This document shows positions 26,916-35,798 of a stretch of DNA of 64,000 nucleotides, in pieces. Origin of the DNA: Celerinatantimonas sp046054165. GTDB taxonomy: Bacteria > Pseudomonadota > Gammaproteobacteria > Enterobacterales > Celerinatantimonadaceae. The notes under the pieces are model-generated. The model did no database searches and was not told where the DNA came from. It saw nothing but the letters and a program-made list of their open reading frames with translations. The stretch covers positions 1-64,000 of the forward strand of contig NZ_JBFNXK010000001.1 in assembly GCF_046054165.1 (NCBI RefSeq), given 5' to 3'. How positions within the stretch are numbered: position 1 is the stretch's first letter; the number at the start of each line of letters is the position of its first letter. A program made the translations under genes and the position numbers.

Positions 26916-27146
26916 TTATTGCACGGAATGTAACAACGAGGCAACGGCAGGAAGCAGTTCATAATGAGTCGACAGATCCGCACTGAGCTGCAAAAATGCC
27001 GCCAGTTCATCATCGGATGCCACATGTAACCAGCAATCCAACTCACTTTTTACCCGTTGCTCATCGGCCCCCGCAGGTAAACTTAACCCTAGTTGGATCA
27101 AACGCTCGGTAAAGTCTTCCAGATCGATCAAATCGGCATACATCAT
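26916..27146 (-). CDS. Small acidic protein of unknown function in the betaine cluster
   Basis: A 76-residue, acidic, helical protein (LIDLEDFTERLIQLGL, DDELAAFLQLSADLS). No known domain is recognised. A clear ribosome-binding site (GGAG seven bases before the ATG) and codon use like its neighbours support it as real. It lies 45 bases downstream of the betaine transporter gene in the same direction, with a GC-rich hairpin in the gap. It probably belongs to the transporter transcript; a regulatory or accessory role is only a guess. Confidence 0.65.
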   Translation of the reverse strand: MMYADLIDLEDFTERLIQLGLSLPAGADEQRVKSELDCWLHVASDDELAAFLQLSADLSTHYELLPAVASLLHSVQ

Positions 27147-27157
27147 AAGCTTTCTCC

Positions 27158-27179
27158 AACCGGCCTCGTCGGGCCGGTT
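27158..27179 (-). promoter_or_regulatory. GC-rich hairpin between transporter and small gene
   Basis: AACCGGCC and GGCCGGTT form an 8-bp stem immediately before the ribosome-binding site of the 76-residue gene. There is no T-run, so it could be a processing or attenuation element rather than a terminator. Confidence 0.45.
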
Positions 27180-27191
27180 TCAATTAACTAT

Positions 27192-28811
27192 TTATTTATA
27201 GAGGTGAAGTTCAGAGCGCAAACCTTTATAAAGGCTAAAGCACATCAGAATCAACACCACAGTAAACGGTAGTCCGGTCGTCACCGCCCCGGCCTGCAAC
27301 GCCGTCAACGCTTTAGAGCCACCACCGACCAACAAGGTTGCAGCAATAACACCTTCCAGCGCCGCCCAGAATAAACGCTGCGACATCGGCACGTGGGTCT
27401 TACCACCGGCAGTAATGCTGTCGATGACCAGCGAACCGGAATCCGATGAGGTCACAAAGAAGACCAGCACCAGCACAATCCCAACGACGGATAACACGGA
27501 TGACATCGGCAGATGTTCAAACATTTCAAACATCGCTTTAGACACATCGGTGATCCCTTTGGACAGCTCGCCAATGCCATGCGTAGCCTGTTCAATTGCA
27601 GTGCCCCCCATCACACTCATCCAGATGAGAGAAACCAGAGTTGGAACCAGCAACACAGCGATAATAAATTCGCGGACACTACGACCATACGAGACACGCG
27701 CAATGAATGAACCGACGAAAGGTGACCAAGAGATCCACCACGCCCAGTAGAAGACTGTCCAACCATGGAACCAGCTTTCATCACTACGGCCAACCCAGTT
27801 GGACAGAGGAATGATATTTTCAGCATAGCTGACCGCAATGGTTTTCATCGACTCAAAGATCGCCAGAGTCGGACCAACCACAATGATCATCGCGATCATA
27901 CCAGCGGCAATAAACATATTGATATTACTTAATAGTTTCACCCCACCATCGAGGCCACGAGCCACCGAAAACATCGCAATTGCCGTGACGACCACAATAA
28001 AACCTAACTGTGTCGGCAAACCGTTTGGAATACCAAACAGGTAATCCAGCCCCCCGGCCGCTTGTTGTGCACCTAGCCCTAATGAAGTTGCCAGACCAAA
28101 AATGGTCGCCAGTACCGCCAGCACATCCACCAAATGGCCAAAGAACCCCCAACAGCGATCACCCAACAATGGATAGAATGCCGAACGAACTGTGAGTGGC
28201 AATCCCTTATTGTAAGCAAAAAAGGCCAATGCCAAACCGACCACCGCATAGATCGCCCACGGATGTAGACCCCAGTGATACATGGTTGCACCCAGTGCCA
28301 TGTCTGCGGCCGCCGGTGTTCTAGCCGGAGTGCTCAGTGGTGTGCCATACCAATCGGTATAATAGGCCACCGGCTCAGCGACACTCCAGAACATCAGCCC
28401 AATCCCCATCCCCGCGGCAAACAACATCGAAAACCAGGAGAGTGTGGAAAATTTCGGTTTGGCGTCGGTCCCCCCAAGTCGAATACGTCCGACCGGCAGC
28501 ACGATCAACGCCAAACAGAACACCACAAACAAGTTACAAGCAATCATAAACAGCCAGTCAAAGTTATCAATTGACCAGTTTTTAGCGTCTGAAAGAGATG
28601 TCTTGGCCGCGGTAGGAAAGATCAATACCAAGGCAATAAATAATAGGATCAGCCCAGCACTTACACCAAAAACAGGGTTATGCACATCCAATCCTAAAAG
28701 TCGTACATTATCTTGCCCGACTTCATATTCCGTATCGTATTCATTCACCGTCAGCGAAGATTGATCCAGCGAAATCTGTTCTCCTGATTTCATACATTTT
28801 GTGTCCTTCAT
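27192..28811 (-). CDS. BCCT family glycine betaine/choline transporter
   Basis: A 539-residue secondary transporter of the inner membrane with about 12 membrane segments. The betaine-choline-carnitine signature is visible as GMGIGLMFWSVAEPVAYY near residue 130. The tryptophan-rich segment FYWAWWISWSPFVGSFIARVS, which forms the substrate cage, is near 340. The N-terminal tail is about 45 residues and acidic; there is no long C-terminal osmosensing tail, which suggests a catabolic rather than osmotic carrier. GAGGA precedes the ATG. The upstream region carries three GTTCGAYATT repeats. Placement between gbcA and the etf-dgc operon supports betaine uptake for catabolism. Confidence 0.93.
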   Translation of the reverse strand: MKDTKCMKSGEQISLDQSSLTVNEYDTEYEVGQDNVRLLGLDVHNPVFGVSAGLILLFIALVLIFPTAAKTSLSDAKNWSIDNFDWLFMIACNLFVVFCLALIVLPVGRIRLGGTDAKPKFSTLSWFSMLFAAGMGIGLMFWSVAEPVAYYTDWYGTPLSTPARTPAAADMALGATMYHWGLHPWAIYAVVGLALAFFAYNKGLPLTVRSAFYPLLGDRCWGFFGHLVDVLAVLATIFGLATSLGLGAQQAAGGLDYLFGIPNGLPTQLGFIVVVTAIAMFSVARGLDGGVKLLSNINMFIAAGMIAMIIVVGPTLAIFESMKTIAVSYAENIIPLSNWVGRSDESWFHGWTVFYWAWWISWSPFVGSFIARVSYGRSVREFIIAVLLVPTLVSLIWMSVMGGTAIEQATHGIGELSKGITDVSKAMFEMFEHLPMSSVLSVVGIVLVLVFFVTSSDSGSLVIDSITAGGKTHVPMSQRLFWAALEGVIAATLLVGGGSKALTALQAGAVTTGLPFTVVLILMCFSLYKGLRSELHLYK

Positions 28812-28826
28812 TAGTTAATTCCTCAT

Positions 28827-28968
28827 ATGTCGAATAGACATTTAACCCATGGGTCGTATTGACCTTCTGTTCGACATTCCAGTTTTTACTGCGAACGCAA
28901 AGTAGAACAACGTGTCGGTACAGGGTAACGTTCGACATTTCCCCACAAAATTACAATTGTTCGATATT
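28827..28968 (-). promoter_or_regulatory. Repeat-containing control region of the betaine transporter
   Basis: Three direct repeats GTTCGACATT, GTTCGACATT and GTTCGATATT start at 28869, 28930 and 28959. A dyad ATGTC-GAATA-GACAT lies at 28827-28841, near the start codon. These are related to the TGTC/GACA half-sites elsewhere in the cluster. Regulator assignment (GbdR) is inference. Confidence 0.45.
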
Positions 28969-29044
28969 CATACTACGGAACACGCATGATTCCGCTATTC
29001 CGATAGCGACAGAACAAGGTGAGAAAGCCACTCAAAAGCGACAT

Positions 29045-29074
29045 CATAAAAAAAGCCCACTAAACTGGGCTTTT
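29045..29074 (-). terminator. Terminator at the end of the dipeptidase-dgcAB-etf operon
   Basis: On the minus strand AGCCCA and TGGGCT-type arms form a short stem followed by a run of seven T residues, just past the etfB stop codon. Confidence 0.8.
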
Positions 29075-29104
29075 GAAGGGAAAAATACATTCTTAGGGAG
29101 GATT

Positions 29105-29899
29105 TTAACGCAGTACGCCTTCCTCGAGTAACAACTCAAAGACCGCTTGAGCCTTGGCCTCAATGCTTTCATCACGCATCACCTTACCGCTCTCATTTTG
29201 CGAACGAACCGTAGCTGCTTTAAAGCGTTCAGCTGCCGTTTTCGCTTTGATGACCTTGAGTCGTTTCGGTCGCGGCTTAGCCGGAGATGCTTGCCAATCA
29301 GCACGTACTTGGTCCAATACCGGCTCACTCACCGGCAAGACTTCAATCTTAACCCGTCGCGCGACACCATAGGCATATTGGCGAGGAGGAGCGGCTGCCA
29401 GATCGACACTGGCCACGAAAGGCAACGTCACTTTTAATAGGCGTCGTTGTCCTCGAGGTTGAGCTTGCAGCACTTCAGCCACCCCGTCTGCAACCCCACG
29501 GATCTCGGTGATCCCAGTCACTACCGGGCAGCCGAGTTGTTCAGCCAACAGATAGGGCAACATCCCTGAAGATTCCCCGCGTTCGGCCTGCATGCCGGTC
29601 AGGATAATATCCCGTGACTGTTCTCGCAGATAGTCAACCAACGCAGGGACCGCATCCGCGTCTTCACTTTGGCTAAGCACCCGCAAGGTAGCAAGCCCCA
29701 TCCCAGCATAACTATTCAGCCCCGGATGCTGCGGATCGCCAACATGCAATACCTCTAGGGCTTGCGGGGCTAACCTCAGCCCCAATTCAACGGCGCGAGC
29801 ATCGGTTGGAGCACGGCGCTCCCGCCCCGAAAGCGGATGACGGCCCATTCCCACCAGTGCGCTAATCCGCAGACTCGCCAAATTTAATTTATGCGGCAT
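29105..29899 (-). CDS. Electron transfer flavoprotein, beta-type subunit (dimethylglycine-dedicated)
   Basis: Small subunit of the flavoprotein that takes electrons from the dimethylglycine demethylase. The 264-residue protein has the ETF-beta fold: ISALVGMGRHPLSGRERRAPTDARAVELGLRLA, VLHVGDPQ, DIILTGMQAERGESSGMLPYLLAEQLGCPVV and VARRVKIEVLPV. It ends in a basic linker (KPRPKRLKVIKAKTAAERFKAAT). The ATG at 29899 follows AGGAG by seven bases and overlaps the end of the alpha gene by 11 bases, so translation is coupled. It is the last gene of the dgc operon. Confidence 0.9.
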   Translation of the reverse strand: MPHKLNLASLRISALVGMGRHPLSGRERRAPTDARAVELGLRLAPQALEVLHVGDPQHPGLNSYAGMGLATLRVLSQSEDADAVPALVDYLREQSRDIILTGMQAERGESSGMLPYLLAEQLGCPVVTGITEIRGVADGVAEVLQAQPRGQRRLLKVTLPFVASVDLAAAPPRQYAYGVARRVKIEVLPVSEPVLDQVRADWQASPAKPRPKRLKVIKAKTAAERFKAATVRSQNESGKVMRDESIEAKAQAVFELLLEEGVLR

Positions 29900-31127
29900 C
29901 ATCCATCTCCTTCTGGCGATAAACGTCAATCAAACGGATCAGTTCGGCCAACACTTCCCCGCTATCAGCAATCACACTCAAAGCGGCTCGTTTCACCATG
30001 TCACAACCGATATCGGTATTAATGGCAATCACCTTGTCACACTTTTCAATCCCTTGCAGATGCTGAATAGCCCCTGAGATCCCGACCGCCACATACACCC
30101 GAGCGGTCACCCAAGTACCGGTAGCACCAACCTGACGCTCGCGCGGCATATCCCCATTATCAACCGCAACTCGGCTTGCGCCTTCCGTAGCCCCCAACTG
30201 CTCAGCGGCCTGATGGAACAGCGACCAATCGTGTACCCCATTACCGGCCGAAAGAATGAACTCGGCTTCACCCAGCGCAATCGCATTCGGATCGACCGCC
30301 ACCTGACCTTCATCGGCGATCGTGGTTGCGCTGTCGAGATTCCCGTCAAGGGTGAGCGGCAACACCTCATGGCGTGTTTCATCAATCGGTTCAGCACACT
30401 CTTCGGCAAGTAATAGCAGCTTCGGTGTGCTACGGCGCAGATCGAATGCACCGCCACCACCACGGCAGAGGCTCTCATCGGGCGACACTTGCCAAGCCTG
30501 AGTCGCCGGACGTTGTCCCAACCGCGCCGCCAAGCGTCGTCCTAGCTCGAACCCACCGGCCATGCTGTCGGGCAATAACCAATGGCGCGGCGCAAACTGC
30601 TCGTCCACCTGCGCTAAGGCATGGATCTTAACCTCAGGCGTGTAGTGAGCGAAAATATCATCCTCAAGCTGTAGCAACCGGTCGACTCCGGCCCGGTCAA
30701 AGGCGCTCTCACGGTGTTCACCAAAGACAATGGCCAACACCGCGCCACTGCCGCCAAGTTCACGGATCAGTTGATGCGCCATACCGAGTACATCCCGATC
30801 ATGGGAGCTTAACTGACCACCGACCATATCCGGCACCACCGCGATGTAGTAATCCGGCTGTTCGACTCGGTGCAGCGGCAACACGGCCTCTTTCGTAGCC
30901 TGACTCTGACGACGACCACTCATAGCAATGGTTCCATTGCCACCTAATCTATCAATCCGTTTAATCCCATTGGGGCCGATGAAACCGACCTGATGCGGAT
31001 TACGCCGAATCAATCCGCTCGGTCCACGTACCGGACCGGTCTCGGTCATCGACTGATGCAGCGGATGCAATCGATTGCGGGCAATCCACTCTAAACGAGG
31101 ATCACGGCGAATAATCGAATCACTCAT
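29889..31127 (-). CDS. Electron transfer flavoprotein, alpha-type subunit (FixB family)
   Basis: FAD-binding subunit paired with the adjacent beta protein. It is 412 residues because an N-terminal extension of roughly 90 residues (RRDPRLEWIARNRLHPLHQ, NGTIAMSGRR) precedes the ETF-alpha body, as in other betaine-cluster homologues. The C-terminal FAD motif is visible in ERQVGATGTWVTARVYVAVGISGAIQHLQG and CDKVIAINTDIGCDMVKRA. Its ATG overlaps the dgcB stop by one base (TGATG), showing tight coupling. It transfers electrons from DgcAB toward the quinone pool. Confidence 0.92.
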   Translation of the reverse strand: MSDSIIRRDPRLEWIARNRLHPLHQSMTETGPVRGPSGLIRRNPHQVGFIGPNGIKRIDRLGGNGTIAMSGRRQSQATKEAVLPLHRVEQPDYYIAVVPDMVGGQLSSHDRDVLGMAHQLIRELGGSGAVLAIVFGEHRESAFDRAGVDRLLQLEDDIFAHYTPEVKIHALAQVDEQFAPRHWLLPDSMAGGFELGRRLAARLGQRPATQAWQVSPDESLCRGGGGAFDLRRSTPKLLLLAEECAEPIDETRHEVLPLTLDGNLDSATTIADEGQVAVDPNAIALGEAEFILSAGNGVHDWSLFHQAAEQLGATEGASRVAVDNGDMPRERQVGATGTWVTARVYVAVGISGAIQHLQGIEKCDKVIAINTDIGCDMVKRAALSVIADSGEVLAELIRLIDVYRQKEMDDAA

Positions 31128-33100
31128 CAGGCTACCTCCGGTTGTACTATTTTGACTGAATCATCTGCGGCCGGAGCGCTGGTTTGAGGCTGTTCGATCA
31201 GTGCTTCGGCCACCAGTTCACCAATATCTTTCACTTCGGCGCGCTCACCCACGACCCCTTCCAGCATTGCCGTACACTGTTGACAGCCGACAGCAACCAG
31301 CTCAGCTCCAGTTTCGCGAATATCGTCCATGCGCATATCAGCGATGCGTCGTTCACCGGGAATATCGGTGATTGGCGCACCACCGCCACCGCCACAGCAA
31401 CGAGAACGGAACTTCGAACGTTCCATCTCGACGACGGTAATCCCCAATGCCGCCAAGACTTCACGTGGCGCTTCATATTCACCGTTATAGCGGCCCAGAT
31501 AGCACGGATCGTGATAGGTCACCGTGTCACTACCCTGATAGGCTTTGAAGCTCAGCTTGCCTTTTTTCACCAATTCGTTGATGAAAGTGCTGTGATGCAT
31601 GACCTGATAATCAGGACGGGCATCCGCCGGATAGAGATCCGGATACTCATTTTTCAGGCAATGAAAAGCATGCGGGTCGGTAGTGACGATGGTATTGAAC
31701 TGATATTTTTGCAAGGTTGCGATATTGCGTTTAGCCAAACGTTGGAAGGTGGCATCATCCCCCAAGCGCCGGGCCAGATCACCGCTATCGAGTTCCTCAT
31801 CACCGAGGATGGCGAAATTCACCCCGGCGGTTTTCAGGATCTTAACCAAAGACTTGAGGATCCGCTGACTGCGCATATCAAAGGCACCATCCGACACCCA
31901 GAACAACACATCAGCCTGCTTCACGTCACGCATGAATTGCAAATTCTGGTCTGCGGCCCAGTTGGTTCGATGCTGTGGATTAAAGCCATTGGGGTTATCG
32001 GTAACGATCAAATTATCCAGCACTTCGGCCCCTTTATTGGGGGTCTGGCCTTTTTCCAACGTTTGAAAACGGCGCATATCGACGATGGCATCGACGTGCT
32101 CGATCATCATTGGACACTCTTCCACGCAGGCGCGGCAAGTCGTACAGGACCACAAGGTATCGGTATTCAGGAGCGCCCCGACAATCGGTTGTGTGGGGGC
32201 ACCTTGCGCCTGTCCAGCCGTTTTGCCCGGATAAGGGCTTCCGTGATAACCAGCATCGCTGCCACCGGCTAAACCGACCACCATATCCTGAATTAATTTT
32301 TTCGGGTTAAGTGGCTGACCGGCAGCAAAAGCCGGACAAACCGCTTCACAGCGGCCACATTGGACACAAGCATCAAAACCTAACAGTTGATTCCATTTAA
32401 AATCGACCGGTTTCTCAACGCCCAACTTAGGTGCATCCAGATCCAGCAATTTCAAACCGGTCGAACGCCCCCCGCCAAAACGTTCCGGACGGCGATGGAA
32501 GGCCAGATGCAACGCGCCAGCAAAAGCATGTTTCATCGGTCCGCCCCAAGCCATCCCGAACACCAGTTCACCTAAACCCCAGATGATGCCCAGCGTCAAC
32601 AGCGTGGCCAGTAACCACCCGCCGGTCCCAGCGGGTAAGATCCCCGCGGCGGGAAGTGTCACCAGAATGAAACTGACGGTAAACGCCAGCAAACTCTTCG
32701 GCAAGCGCATCCACGGCCCTTTAGATAACCGAGCCGGTGGGTTGCGGCGCCGTTTCCAAACCAGCACCGCACCACTGAACATCAACACTAAAGCGGCCAA
32801 CAGCCCCCAAGCGAGGATTCGATTATGAAAGCCAAACAAATGGACCGCCAGAATCAATACCATTGACAACACAAAGCCACCCGCCGTGGCAATATGGGTA
32901 TGAGCCATGTATTTGTCGCGAGAAGCCACATGGTGCAAATCCACCAGATAGCGGCGCGGCATTGCCAACATGCCTCGAATCAAATGGACCGATTCCGGCT
33001 GTCCGGCCCGCCACAAGCGGACCCGTTTCAACATGCCAACTAGGGATAGCACCAAAACTATCCCCAGTAATAACGGCAGGAGCCAATCGAGGATCATCAT
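31127..33100 (-). CDS. dgcB: Dimethylglycine demethylation protein DgcB (membrane Fe-S protein)
   Basis: Second subunit of the system that demethylates dimethylglycine to sarcosine. The 657-residue protein has an N-terminal membrane region (about five hydrophobic segments in the first 190 residues). Two 4Fe-4S motifs follow, CVQCGRCEAVCP and CTTCRACVEECP. Two CCG (heterodisulfide-reductase-like) domains follow, the second with DPCYLGRYN and RCCGGGGGAP. AGGAGG is placed just before tandem ATGs (33100 and 33097), the second having the better spacing. It is six bases from dgcA and overlaps etfA by one. Confidence 0.93.
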   Translation of the reverse strand: MMILDWLLPLLLGIVLVLSLVGMLKRVRLWRAGQPESVHLIRGMLAMPRRYLVDLHHVASRDKYMAHTHIATAGGFVLSMVLILAVHLFGFHNRILAWGLLAALVLMFSGAVLVWKRRRNPPARLSKGPWMRLPKSLLAFTVSFILVTLPAAGILPAGTGGWLLATLLTLGIIWGLGELVFGMAWGGPMKHAFAGALHLAFHRRPERFGGGRSTGLKLLDLDAPKLGVEKPVDFKWNQLLGFDACVQCGRCEAVCPAFAAGQPLNPKKLIQDMVVGLAGGSDAGYHGSPYPGKTAGQAQGAPTQPIVGALLNTDTLWSCTTCRACVEECPMMIEHVDAIVDMRRFQTLEKGQTPNKGAEVLDNLIVTDNPNGFNPQHRTNWAADQNLQFMRDVKQADVLFWVSDGAFDMRSQRILKSLVKILKTAGVNFAILGDEELDSGDLARRLGDDATFQRLAKRNIATLQKYQFNTIVTTDPHAFHCLKNEYPDLYPADARPDYQVMHHSTFINELVKKGKLSFKAYQGSDTVTYHDPCYLGRYNGEYEAPREVLAALGITVVEMERSKFRSRCCGGGGGAPITDIPGERRIADMRMDDIRETGAELVAVGCQQCTAMLEGVVGERAEVKDIGELVAEALIEQPQTSAPAADDSVKIVQPEVA

Positions 33101-33106
33101 GACCTC

Positions 33107-35170
33107 CTACAGATCTTTACACAGGCGTAATGCATCATAAATGGCTGCATGGGTATTCCGTTGCGACACACAATCCCCTAAGCGCCACAGGATCATGCCA
33201 TCCGCCGCTTCACTCAGCACGGGTTGCGCTTTGGCAGCAAACAGGGTTTCGACATCGATTTGCCCTTTGTTCACCGATTCAGCTTTGAGTTCATAGTAAA
33301 GCGCTTCGTTCGGCCGGGTACCATTTTCGACGACAACCTGATCGACTACCCGCTCCTCTTTTTGCCCGGTGTATTCGTTTTCCAATACTGCAACCAACTT
33401 GTCTCCTTCGCGGTAGACTTTTTCCAGACTGAGATCGGAGGTCATGATCACCTCTTTCTCATACAGGCTGCGGTAATAGGTTGGGAAGGTAGTACCTCCG
33501 ATACCCACCCCCGGTTTGATATCGTCTGTGACCAACTCAACCAATGACCCTTTCGAAGTCAAATAATCTGCAGCCGACATCCCCGAGAATTCACAAATCG
33601 TGTCAAAAATCAGCACGTTTTTACCCGGTTCAACCGTACCGTTAAGAATATCCCAAGTGGAAACCACTAATCCCTCTTCAGCACCCCAAGCTGGGTTTTG
33701 CTCTAAGAAAGGCCGACCACCGGTGGCCAGAATACACACATCCGGCTTCAGTTCCCGGATCATCTCGGCGCTTGCCTCTTGACCGAGTAACACTTCAACA
33801 CCTAACCGATCCAGTTCCATCGCCAGCCAGCGGGTGATCCCAGCCATCTGATCACGTTGCGGGGCTTTGGCAGCAATATTGACCTGACCGCCGAGCTGCT
33901 CGGCTTTCTCCAGCAGTGTGACCTTATGGCCACGTTCGGCCGACACGCGTGCCGCTTCCATACCACCCGGCCCACCACCGATAATGACCACGTTGCGAAT
34001 AGGACCGGTAGTTTTTTCAATAATATGCGGCATTCCCATGTATTCGCGGGAGGTTGCAGCATTCTGGATACAGAGCACATCCAGCCCCATATATTGGCGG
34101 TCGATGCAATAGTTAGCTCCGACGCACTGCCGGATCTGATCGACCTGATTCATTTTAATCTTGGCTATAAAATGCGGATCGGCAATATGCGCTCGGGTCA
34201 TGCCGACAAAGTCAACATACCCTGCCTCAAGGATTCGTTTCGCCTGATTAGGATCTTTAATGTTCTGAGCATGGATCACCGGCACACTGACCACTTCTTT
34301 AATACCTGCCGCCAAATGCAGGAACGGCTCCGGTGGGTAACTCATGTTGGGGATCACATTCGCCAGCGTATTGTGGGTATCACAACCGGAACCCACGACC
34401 CCGAAATAATCGACCATTGACGTGGCATCGTAATAGGCTGCGATCTGTTTCATGTCTTCATGAGAGAGACCATCCGGATGGAATTCATCACCGGTAATAC
34501 GCATGCCAACCACAAAATCTGGACCGACGGCTGCGCGTACCGCTTTCAACGCTTCCATCCCGAAGCGCATCCGATTTTCAAAGCTGCCGCCCCATTGGTC
34601 GGTCCGTTTGTTGACGCGTGGTGACCAAAACTGGTCAATCAAATGCTGATGCACGGCCGAAATTTCAACGCCATCCAGACCGCCCTCTTTAGCGCGAACC
34701 GCCGCTTTGGCAAAGTCACCGATCACGCGCCAGATCTCTTCCTCTTCTATGATTTTACAGGTGGCCCGATGCACCGGCTCACGAAGCCCTGATGGTGACA
34801 TCAGGTTTGGCCAGTTCTCACCATCCCAACGAGAACGCCGTCCCATGTGGGTAATTTGGATCATGATCCGGCCCCCATGTTTGTGAACTGCATCCGCAAG
34901 ATTTTGAAAGTGAGGGATGATCCGATCCGTCGATAAATTCACCGAACTCCACCAGCTTTGTGGACTGTCGATCGACACCACGCTAGATCCCCCACAAATA
35001 CAAAGGCCACATCCGCCTTTGGCTTTTTCTTCATAATATTTAACGTAACGATCCGTCGTCATCCCACCATCGGTGGCGTAGACTTCGGCATGGGCCGTAC
35101 TCACGATGCGGTTACGGATTGTCAGCTTGTTGATCTTCAACGGCTGAAACAGGATATCGAACTGCGACAT
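33107..35170 (-). CDS. dgcA: Dimethylglycine demethylation protein DgcA (NADH:flavin oxidoreductase family)
   Basis: Catalytic subunit for dimethylglycine oxidation. The 687 residues consist of an OYE-like FMN barrel (STAHAEVYATDGGMTTDRYV, QITHMGRRSRW, DGVEISAVHQHLIDQFWSPRVN) and a C-terminal FAD/NAD-binding part (VVIIGGGPGGMEAARVSAERGHKVTLLE), like trimethylamine dehydrogenase. The iron-sulfur loop reads CVGANYC followed by a Cys 13 residues later. Only three of the usual four Cys are therefore visible, with Ala where the second Cys is expected. Operon: dipeptidase, DUF5943, dgcA, dgcB, etfA, etfB. GAGGTG precedes the ATG. Confidence 0.94.
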   Translation of the reverse strand: MSQFDILFQPLKINKLTIRNRIVSTAHAEVYATDGGMTTDRYVKYYEEKAKGGCGLCICGGSSVVSIDSPQSWWSSVNLSTDRIIPHFQNLADAVHKHGGRIMIQITHMGRRSRWDGENWPNLMSPSGLREPVHRATCKIIEEEEIWRVIGDFAKAAVRAKEGGLDGVEISAVHQHLIDQFWSPRVNKRTDQWGGSFENRMRFGMEALKAVRAAVGPDFVVGMRITGDEFHPDGLSHEDMKQIAAYYDATSMVDYFGVVGSGCDTHNTLANVIPNMSYPPEPFLHLAAGIKEVVSVPVIHAQNIKDPNQAKRILEAGYVDFVGMTRAHIADPHFIAKIKMNQVDQIRQCVGANYCIDRQYMGLDVLCIQNAATSREYMGMPHIIEKTTGPIRNVVIIGGGPGGMEAARVSAERGHKVTLLEKAEQLGGQVNIAAKAPQRDQMAGITRWLAMELDRLGVEVLLGQEASAEMIRELKPDVCILATGGRPFLEQNPAWGAEEGLVVSTWDILNGTVEPGKNVLIFDTICEFSGMSAADYLTSKGSLVELVTDDIKPGVGIGGTTFPTYYRSLYEKEVIMTSDLSLEKVYREGDKLVAVLENEYTGQKEERVVDQVVVENGTRPNEALYYELKAESVNKGQIDVETLFAAKAQPVLSEAADGMILWRLGDCVSQRNTHAAIYDALRLCKDL

Positions 35171-35233
35171 AGGTCACCTCAATCAATCTAATTCGGCAAT
35201 ACTGTGCAATAAAACTTATTGGCTCATGCTTAG

Positions 35234-35764
35234 CTAAAGTGGCGATACTTCAAAAATGCCATAGTCGCAACCGGCCTGCGCCTCACTTTGCAACTGCTGC
35301 GATTGGGTCCGTACCGAGTAACCCAGACTTTCGGCAATCTGATCCATCGCACCGGCAAACCAGCCGGTAAACATGTAATCGACTTTGCGTTCTACCTGGC
35401 CGTACTGATAGACAAAACACGAATGTTCTAAACGGATCCGTGCCCGGCCACTTTCCAGATCGAGATGTTCAATGATAAACAGTCCCCAACCCCGTTGTGA
35501 CAGTCGGTTCAGATAGTGTTCGAATACCGCCGCCCCGCTAATACCGTGGGCTTCGGCTTCTTTTTCACACCAGTAATGTGCCGATTTATAACCCGCCTTA
35601 TAGAGGATTTCGGCATAACGTTCAGCTCCGATCTCTTCTTCGATAGCCATGTGATTGTTGACAAAAAAATGCCGTGGCACATACAGCATAGGAAGTGCGT
35701 CGGTAGTCCATACGCCGGTCTCATCGTCCACATTGATCGGCAGTTCGGGTGCATGTACGCCCAT
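35234..35764 (-). CDS. DUF5943 domain protein of the betaine operon
   Basis: A 176-residue soluble protein of a family that, as I recall, is found beside dgcA in betaine degraders such as Pseudomonas. Visible: the N-terminal PELPINVDDETGVWTTDALPMLYVPRHF, a helical centre (RYAEILYKAGYKSAHYWCEKEAEAHG) and a sensory-like C-terminal half (RIRLEHSCFVYQYG, YMFTGWFAGAMDQIAESLG) recalling V4R-type small-molecule domains. The function is unknown. GGAG precedes the ATG; it lies 34 bases downstream of the dipeptidase-like gene. Confidence 0.8.
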   Translation of the reverse strand: MGVHAPELPINVDDETGVWTTDALPMLYVPRHFFVNNHMAIEEEIGAERYAEILYKAGYKSAHYWCEKEAEAHGISGAAVFEHYLNRLSQRGWGLFIIEHLDLESGRARIRLEHSCFVYQYGQVERKVDYMFTGWFAGAMDQIAESLGYSVRTQSQQLQSEAQAGCDYGIFEVSPL

Positions 35765-35798
35765 AGTCTTTACTCCATAAAAATTTTAAAAATTGTAA

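Noticed and set aside
31184..32272. 362-codon open frame on the plus strand opposite dgcB
   Set aside because: It lies entirely antisense to a well-conserved Fe-S protein, has no ribosome-binding site and no domain-like sequence; long antisense frames are common in GC-rich genes.
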